This document shows, in pieces, positions 58,433 through 64,000 of a DNA stretch of 64,000 nucleotides (position 1 is the first letter of the stretch; every line of letters starts with the position of its first letter). The notes below the pieces were generated by a model. That model was given only the letters and a program-made list of their open reading frames with translations. It made no database searches and was not told where the DNA came from. Origin of the DNA: SAR86 cluster bacterium SAR86B (lineage in GTDB: Bacteria; Pseudomonadota; Gammaproteobacteria; Magnimaribacterales; D2472). Position numbers and translations under genes: made by a program. The stretch spans positions 1 to 64,000 of the forward strand of contig CAJJAC010000004.1 of NCBI GenBank assembly GCA_905181955.1, read 5' to 3'.

Positions 58433-60263
58433 CAGTCAATCCAACCTCTTCAATCATCTCTTCTCTAGAGGCATGTTCGATGAATATATCAGGAATACCC
58501 AGTAATTTTGATTGAATAAGAATATTTTCTTCAGAGCAGAACTCTTGTACGCTGCTTCCAGCTCCTCCTGCAATAGAGCCATCTTCAAGAGAAACAAATA
58601 ACTCAGCATTAGGTAAATATTTTCTTAAAATATCTTTATCTAGAGGTTTAACAAACCTCATATCGATTAAGGTTAAATCTAATTTCTTCGAAACTTCTAT
58701 AGCCTCATGAAGCAAAGATCCAAAGTTTAAAAAAATTACTTTACTCGAACCTTCTCTAATCATATTTGCTTTACCTATCTCAAGAACTTCTAATCCAGGG
58801 TTCACTAGAACATTAGGCCCAGACCCTCGAGGATATCTTACTGATGCTGGGCCTTTATACTCATATGCTGAAGATAGCATCAATCTTGTCTCACACTCAT
58901 TAGCTGGAGTCATTATAAGAATATTTGGAATACATCTTAGATAGGCTATATCATAATTTCCAGAATGAGTTGGACCATCTTCACCTACTAACCCAGCTCT
59001 ATCTAGAGCAAAAGTCACATCAAGATTTTGTAAAGCTACATCATGAATTAATTGATCATAAGCTCTTTGTAGAAAAGTTGAATATATAGCGACTACAGGC
59101 TTTTTTCCTTCGCAAGCGAAGCCAGCAGCAAGAGTAACAGCATGTTGCTCAGCGATAGCTACATCATAATATCTATCAGGAAATTCTTTACTAAAATTAA
59201 CCAAACCAGAACCTTCTCTCATAGCTGGAGTTATAGCTATTAATTTTTTATCAAGCCTCGCTTTATCAACAATCCAATCACTAAAAATATCTTGATATTT
59301 AGGTGTTTTGCTTTTATTGGAATCCTTGGGTTTTATTTTACTAATTGCATGAAAACCAATCCTGTCGTCTTCTGCAGCATTAAGTCCTGCACCTTTTTTA
59401 GTAATAATATGAAGAAATTGAGGGCCTTCAAACTCCTTTAGATTACCTATAACCTCTAAAAGTTCATCAATATTATGTCCATCAATTGGACCAATATAAT
59501 TTAATCCAAGCTCTTCAAATATCATTCCAGGAGCAACCATTGCCTTCATTTGTGTTTCAACTTTTCTAGCAAGATGATGAGCCTGAGGAAGATTTTTAAG
59601 AAAACTAGATCCACTTTTTCTAATACCTTTGTAGAGTTTAGATGCCCAAATTCTTGAAAAATAGTTTGAGAGACCGCCAACATTTTCTGATATTGACATG
59701 TCATTATCATTAAGAATAAAGAGTAAATTTGGTTTTTCATGACCAGCATGACTCAGAGCTTCAAAAGCCATTCCAGCAGTCATTGCTCCATCACCAATTA
59801 CCGCAACAGTATGTTTATTTTTTAAGGAATCTTTGTTAGCTAAAGCCATTCCTAGTGCTGCACCCAGAGAAGTGCTTGAATGACCAACCCCAAATGCATC
59901 ATATTCACTTTCAGCCCTAGCAGGGAATGGAGATAAGCCATCTTTTTGTCTAACTTTATCTATATTTTTCTTTCTACCAGTAAGAATTTTATGAGGATAC
60001 GCCTGATGGCCAACATCCCAAATTAGATTATCTTCGGGTGTATTAAAAAGATAATGCAAAACAACTGTAAGCTCTATAACGCCCAAACCACTTCCTAAAT
60101 GACCTCCTGAAATACCTACTGAATATAATAAAAACTCTCGTAATTCATCAGCTAATTGCTTTAGTTCATGTGATGAAAAAGATCTTAGATCACTTGGAAG
60201 ATTTACTTTATCTAATAGAGGTGTTGATGGTTTTGATTCGGGTATTTGATTATAAATTTTCAA
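58395..60263 (-). CDS. dxs: 1-deoxy-D-xylulose-5-phosphate synthase
   Basis: A TPP enzyme condensing pyruvate and glyceraldehyde 3-phosphate, the entry step of the MEP isoprenoid pathway. The 622-residue protein has GHQAYPHKILTGR, GVGHSSTSLGAALGMA, the TPP-binding GDGAMTAGMAFEALSHAG with NDNDMSIS, and the transketolase pyrimidine domain with DRAGLVGEDGPTHSG. It follows ispA by 1 base, the conserved xseB-ispA-dxs string. Confidence 0.97.
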   Translation of the reverse strand: MKIYNQIPESKPSTPLLDKVNLPSDLRSFSSHELKQLADELREFLLYSVGISGGHLGSGLGVIELTVVLHYLFNTPEDNLIWDVGHQAYPHKILTGRKKNIDKVRQKDGLSPFPARAESEYDAFGVGHSSTSLGAALGMALANKDSLKNKHTVAVIGDGAMTAGMAFEALSHAGHEKPNLLFILNDNDMSISENVGGLSNYFSRIWASKLYKGIRKSGSSFLKNLPQAHHLARKVETQMKAMVAPGMIFEELGLNYIGPIDGHNIDELLEVIGNLKEFEGPQFLHIITKKGAGLNAAEDDRIGFHAISKIKPKDSNKSKTPKYQDIFSDWIVDKARLDKKLIAITPAMREGSGLVNFSKEFPDRYYDVAIAEQHAVTLAAGFACEGKKPVVAIYSTFLQRAYDQLIHDVALQNLDVTFALDRAGLVGEDGPTHSGNYDIAYLRCIPNILIMTPANECETRLMLSSAYEYKGPASVRYPRGSGPNVLVNPGLEVLEIGKANMIREGSSKVIFLNFGSLLHEAIEVSKKLDLTLIDMRFVKPLDKDILRKYLPNAELFVSLEDGSIAGGAGSSVQEFCSEENILIQSKLLGIPDIFIEHASREEMIEEVGLTARQIEESLRQLI

Positions 60264-60264
60264 T

Positions 60265-61146
60265 TTATCTTTTCCTGTTCACCATATATCCACAAAGGGA
60301 TTTAAGCGTTTTAACCTTATGATCAAGTCCGATATTTTCTAAAATATTTATTGATTCTGTGGCTAATTTATTTGCTATCAATGAAGATTGATTCAAGCCT
60401 ATAACATTAACATAGGTTTGTTTATGATTTTTTAAATCAGATTTAGCAGATTTACCTAAGACTAAAGATTCACCAGTTTCATCCAAAATATCATCATAAA
60501 TCTGGAAGGCTAAGCCAATCTTGCTTCCAAAATCAGAAAGCATTTCTTGCTTCTCTTGGCTTATAGATGTCTCTAATTGACCCATAAGAACAGATGCCTG
60601 AATCAATTTTCCAGTTTTTAGAGAATGAATTTTTTCTACCTGCTCTAGACTAATATTCGAAGCTAGTTTTTCAGATGCAATATCTAAATGCTGACCAAGC
60701 GCCATCCCAGAAGAGCCTGAAGCTTTTGCAAGAATATTTACTGCTTTAACTTTAGCAGAATCATTCATATCTTCATCAGATGTAATGAGTTCAAAAGCTA
60801 GATCATGCAGGGCATCTCCTGCAAGAATTGCGTTAGCTTCTCCAAATTTTATGTGATTAGATGCTTTCCCTCTGCGCATTTTATCGTCATCCATACTGGG
60901 TAAGTCATCATGAATTAATGAATAGGTATGAATTAGCTCAACAGCAGCAGCTAAAGTAATTAAACTTTCATCAGTTAAATTATCGTTCAGCATTCCTGAT
61001 GCTATAACCAAACCAGGCCTAATAACTTTGCTATCACTAAGGACTGAATATCTCATAGCTTCTTCAATTAAAGATGAAGAGGGTATTACGGTTGATAGTT
61101 TATGATGTATAAGCTCTCGTGTTCGAGTTAAGAACTTAATAGGCAC
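60265..61146 (-). CDS. ispA: Farnesyl diphosphate synthase
   Basis: Condenses IPP with DMAPP and GPP to make farnesyl diphosphate. The 293-residue protein has the first Asp-rich motif HDDLPSMDDDKMRRG, GDALHDLAFE, and the second Asp-rich motif YDDILDETG, with KTGKLIQASV between. It lies 1 base after xseB and 1 base before dxs. MiaA in this window uses the isoprenoid DMAPP made by the same pathway. Confidence 0.95.
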   Translation of the reverse strand: MPIKFLTRTRELIHHKLSTVIPSSSLIEEAMRYSVLSDSKVIRPGLVIASGMLNDNLTDESLITLAAAVELIHTYSLIHDDLPSMDDDKMRRGKASNHIKFGEANAILAGDALHDLAFELITSDEDMNDSAKVKAVNILAKASGSSGMALGQHLDIASEKLASNISLEQVEKIHSLKTGKLIQASVLMGQLETSISQEKQEMLSDFGSKIGLAFQIYDDILDETGESLVLGKSAKSDLKNHKQTYVNVIGLNQSSLIANKLATESINILENIGLDHKVKTLKSLCGYMVNRKR

Positions 61147-61147
61147 T

Positions 61148-61372
61148 TTATTTATCTTCTAAGTCAGCAGAACTTCCATTCTCAAGTAACTTTTTTACCT
61201 TCAATTCAGCATCACTAAGTTGTTTCTGACAGTCTTTTACTAACTTGATTCCTTCTTCAAAAGACTGGACTGAATCTTCTAAATTTATATCATTATTTTC
61301 AAGTTTTGAAACAATATCTTCTAATTTCTTTAAAGAAGACTCGAAATCTATTTGATCTTTTGGATTTGCCAT
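61148..61372 (-). CDS. xseB: Exodeoxyribonuclease VII small subunit
   Basis: The helical small subunit of the single-strand exonuclease ExoVII. The 74 residues include FESSLKKLEDIVSKLENNDI and EDSVQSFEEGIKLVKDCQKQL, the diagnostic XseB pattern, and normal length. It is the first gene of xseB-ispA-dxs with a 1-base gap to ispA. Confidence 0.95.
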   Translation of the reverse strand: MANPKDQIDFESSLKKLEDIVSKLENNDINLEDSVQSFEEGIKLVKDCQKQLSDAELKVKKLLENGSSADLEDK

Positions 61373-61406
61373 AACCTATTGTAACTTAGTATTATTATAA
61401 ATTTAT

Positions 61407-64000
61407 CTAGACTTGGACTTTTTCAGGAAATCTTTCATAAAACTTTTCTCTAATTTTATACGGGAATGCTAGTGCCGCAGGAGTAAATATCAGAGTTAAA
61501 AAAGTACTAAAGCCTAGTCCAAATACAATTGATAACGCCAGATTTTGCCACCAATCTACTACTCGACTTCCAACCGTTAATTCTCTGCCTATAAGATCAA
61601 GACTTAAACCCATTGCTAGCGGTAGAAGTCCAAAAATAGTGGTCATAGAAGTTAACAAGATCGGCCTTAGCCTTTGTTGACAGGTTGCTCTTATCAACTC
61701 AAGTCTGTCAGTCTCTGGTGATTCAAATTTTAGCCTATTAAAAGTATCTATTAAGACAATATTATTATTGACAACAATGCCTGCGAGCGTAACTATTGAA
61801 ATACCAGTCATAGTTGAACTAAACGGTCGATTGGATATTAATAAGCCTAGCAGGACTCCTACAAATGACATAAATACTGCTGATAATATTAGTAATGATT
61901 GATAAAAACTATTGAACTGGGTTAGAAGCAATATAAGCATTATAAATAGAGCAGTAACACCAGCAAGAATCATAAATTCGTTAACTTCCTCAGTTTCTTC
62001 CTGCATACCGGTAAACGACATAGTAATACCTTGCTTGCTAAAATTTTGTGCCTCAATCCATTTTTGCATTTCAGCAACTTTTTCTGCTACCGCAGACTCA
62101 TCAATAGTTGCTGCAGAAATCTCCTGAACATATTCACCATTTCTTCTACTGACAGAAGATCTATTTTCTCTTGGCGAAAGAGTAATAAATGAGCTAACAG
62201 GAATTAAACCATCCTTAGTAGTTACATTTAAATTATTTATTCCTGTTATAGTTCTATCTTTTGCAGGAAATCTTACTCTTATTTCCACTTCATCCTTTGA
62301 ATCATCAGGCCTAAATTCACCAACCTTAAAGCCTGAAGTTAGCATTTGAACGAGAGCTCCAACATCACCAACCTTGACGCCTAATTGAGCAGCTTTTTGC
62401 TTATCAACCTCAACATTCCATTCTACTGAGGGATATGGCTGACTGGAGAATATATTTGTCAAACCTTTAATATTATTTCGCATATATTCTTCAGCAACTA
62501 CAGATGCCGCAACAACTTCAGATTCAATGTTGCCAGTAATATTTAGCTGAATAGGTGAGTCAAATGAAGGGCCGCCCATATCAGCTGCAGCTTCAACAAT
62601 AATTCCTGGTATTCCCTGCGTTACTTCTGTAACGAGTCTCATTATCTCTAATCCACTAATATCTCTTTCTGAAGGTTCAACTACTTCAACATAGCCACTA
62701 CCAATCTTGTCTCCCCCAGATTCCCACCAGGGCGAGCCAGATCTTAAAAAGACACTTTGCAGTTCATCAATCTGTAGAAGTCTTTCCTCAACATCTTCGA
62801 TTATTTGTTTTGACTCTAATGCAGAAAAATTACCTCTTCCTCTAACTGTAATCTCTGCCTTTACGGGATCAACTATTGCAAAATAGACAGTACCTTTTCC
62901 ATAAAAATTATAAGTAGTTACGATAGTAAATAAGACCGCAAGAGTAAGAATAATAGTTTCACCAGGATTCTTTACAAAAATCTTAGTTAATTTTCCATAA
63001 TATTCAGCTATCTTATCAAATAATGGTTCACCCGTTTGATCGCTATCTTTACCTAATTTTAAGGTAGATGAGCTTTGACCAAAATATGAGCCTAGCACCG
63101 GTATTAAAACAAGAGAATAGAACAAAGAAGAAGCAAGAACTATACTTACTGTTATAGGAAGGTATCTCATAAATTGGCCTGTAAAGCCTGGCCAAAAAAT
63201 TAAAGGAATAAACGCAGCAATTGTTGTTCCTGTAGAAGCTAGAACGGGAGTAAACATCCTTTTAGAAGCAAGTCTATAAGCTTCTAGCCTTGAAAGGCCC
63301 TCGCTTATTTTTCTATCCGCATACTCGGTAACTACAATTGAGCCATCAATAAGCATCCCCATTCCAAGCAATAATCCCATCATTACTAGGAAATTTACTT
63401 CATAATCCAAGAGATACAATATTAAATAAGTTGATAAAAAACAAAAGGGTATTGAAAGACCTACGAGCATAGAAACTCTAAAACCCATACTTGCTACAAC
63501 AAGTATCATTATTAAAACAACTGCAGAAATAATATTACCATTTAGTTCTGATACCATCATACTGGCCCATACAGTGTCATCATTTGTTTTAACAACTGTT
63601 AGATTCTTAGGTAAAATTTTTCTAAATTCGTCTAATTCAATTGCAATTTTATTGGCTGCATCTATTGCATTCGCGCCTTCTCTGAGCATAACCTCAATAG
63701 CAACTGCATCTTCACCATTCACCCTTGCGTATGAATTAAAATCTTTAAATGTTCTTCTGATACTAGCAATATCGCTAAGAGTTACAACAGCTTCTTTTGT
63801 TACCTTAATTGGAATGCTATAAACATCCTCAGCAGTCTCAATGACACTTGGAACTTCAATCATAAAGCTACCAAGTCCAGTATCCTGTCTTCCACCAGGA
63901 ATAATTACATTATTATTAGCAACTGAATAATAGAGATCTGTGAGAGTTACGCCATAGGCCTCCATTTTTGATTTGTTAATAATACCCTCAAGAACTTCAT
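61407..64000 (-). CDS. RND efflux transporter permease (partial, 5' end off window)
   Basis: A proton-driven inner-membrane pump of the RND (AcrB/HAE) superfamily. The frame is open to the window edge: before the Met at 63965 it continues as EVLEGIINKSK, so the true start lies beyond 64000 and about 864 residues are visible. Seen are the porter domain, the transmembrane block with LLLGMGMLIDGSIVVTEY and the TMH4 acidic pattern, ISEGLSRLEAYRLASKRMFTPVLAST, a second porter half, and the C-terminal transmembrane block with SIVTLAGIVVNNNIVLIDTF. The substrate is unknown. Any membrane-fusion partner would be beyond the right edge. Confidence 0.9.
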   Translation of the reverse strand, partial: EVLEGIINKSKMEAYGVTLTDLYYSVANNNVIIPGGRQDTGLGSFMIEVPSVIETAEDVYSIPIKVTKEAVVTLSDIASIRRTFKDFNSYARVNGEDAVAIEVMLREGANAIDAANKIAIELDEFRKILPKNLTVVKTNDDTVWASMMVSELNGNIISAVVLIMILVVASMGFRVSMLVGLSIPFCFLSTYLILYLLDYEVNFLVMMGLLLGMGMLIDGSIVVTEYADRKISEGLSRLEAYRLASKRMFTPVLASTGTTIAAFIPLIFWPGFTGQFMRYLPITVSIVLASSLFYSLVLIPVLGSYFGQSSSTLKLGKDSDQTGEPLFDKIAEYYGKLTKIFVKNPGETIILTLAVLFTIVTTYNFYGKGTVYFAIVDPVKAEITVRGRGNFSALESKQIIEDVEERLLQIDELQSVFLRSGSPWWESGGDKIGSGYVEVVEPSERDISGLEIMRLVTEVTQGIPGIIVEAAADMGGPSFDSPIQLNITGNIESEVVAASVVAEEYMRNNIKGLTNIFSSQPYPSVEWNVEVDKQKAAQLGVKVGDVGALVQMLTSGFKVGEFRPDDSKDEVEIRVRFPAKDRTITGINNLNVTTKDGLIPVSSFITLSPRENRSSVSRRNGEYVQEISAATIDESAVAEKVAEMQKWIEAQNFSKQGITMSFTGMQEETEEVNEFMILAGVTALFIMLILLLTQFNSFYQSLLILSAVFMSFVGVLLGLLISNRPFSSTMTGISIVTLAGIVVNNNIVLIDTFNRLKFESPETDRLELIRATCQQRLRPILLTSMTTIFGLLPLAMGLSLDLIGRELTVGSRVVDWWQNLALSIVFGLGFSTFLTLIFTPAALAFPYKIREKFYERFPEKVQV

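Overview
The window looks like chromosome from a strongly A+T-rich, gene-dense gammaproteobacterium. Intergenic gaps are short, genes often overlap by 1-40 bases, and the gene blocks are gammaproteobacterial: hflK-hflC-purA after miaA, glyA-nrdR-ribD-ribBA-ribH-nusB, aroK-aroB beside mrcA, slmA beside algC, and dxs-ispA-xseB. Low G+C, compactness, a nickel superoxide dismutase, a TonB-dependent receptor, an S46 dipeptidyl-peptidase and an MntX-like protein fit a streamlined marine lineage such as SAR86. That assignment is inference. There is one tRNA (Ala, TGC anticodon). I see no rRNA, CRISPR array, prophage or intact insertion sequence.

Layout. 1-2032: a possible tiny minus-strand gene, hflX and a DoxX-family gene. 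2092-5360: a FecA-like TonB receptor under a near-perfect Fur box, tRNA-Ala and a LOG-family gene. 5361-10002 is a metal and oxidative-stress island. It holds a tandem-DUF2061 membrane protein (MntX-like), divergent from mntR with an MntR-type operator between them. Next come sodX, sodN and a previously unlisted His-rich small membrane protein in one operon, then katG. After katG, a second Fur box drives a region with no gene but with nested inverted repeats, a candidate iron-regulated small RNA. 10003-12972: S46 peptidase and cysE. 12965-21674: a minus-strand run with a di-iron hydroxylase, type II pantothenate kinase, a DUF305/beta-propeller protein, a Bax-inhibitor-1 protein, a diheme cytochrome, a beta-helix protein and a ferritin-like di-iron protein. 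21744-24502: cobT- and cobS-like genes with no cobN in view. 24610-32703: tesB, hemE and the divergent glutamate synthase genes gltD and gltB.

32705-38812: aroB, aroK, mrcA, slmA and algC. 38876-45592: ilvE, then envelope genes (glycosyltransferase, methyltransferases, an alpha/alpha-barrel protein, an LpxL-like acyltransferase, waaA). 45589-50106: glnB, miaA, hflK, hflC, purA. 50084-54776: the riboflavin/one-carbon block, lacking ribE. 54819-58432: nth, a LETM1-like small protein, a thiolase, thiL and pgpA. 58395-64000: dxs, ispA, xseB and the 3' part of an RND efflux gene that runs off the window.

How they fit together. Metal handling is the clearest theme. Iron (two Fur promoters with the same TTGTA-N17-TATCAT spacing), manganese (MntR box inside the MntX promoter) and nickel (NiSOD plus a His-rich small protein) are regulated within about 8 kb, next to hydrogen-peroxide detoxification by KatG. 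Nitrogen assimilation is represented by gltB, gltD and glnB. GltD carries an unusual N-terminal extension resembling a recombinase arm-type DNA-binding domain, and two exact 10-bp direct repeats sit at its start. Several genes appear to be leaderless (ATG about 7-9 bases after the -10 box), and miaA has no standard start codon upstream of its P-loop.
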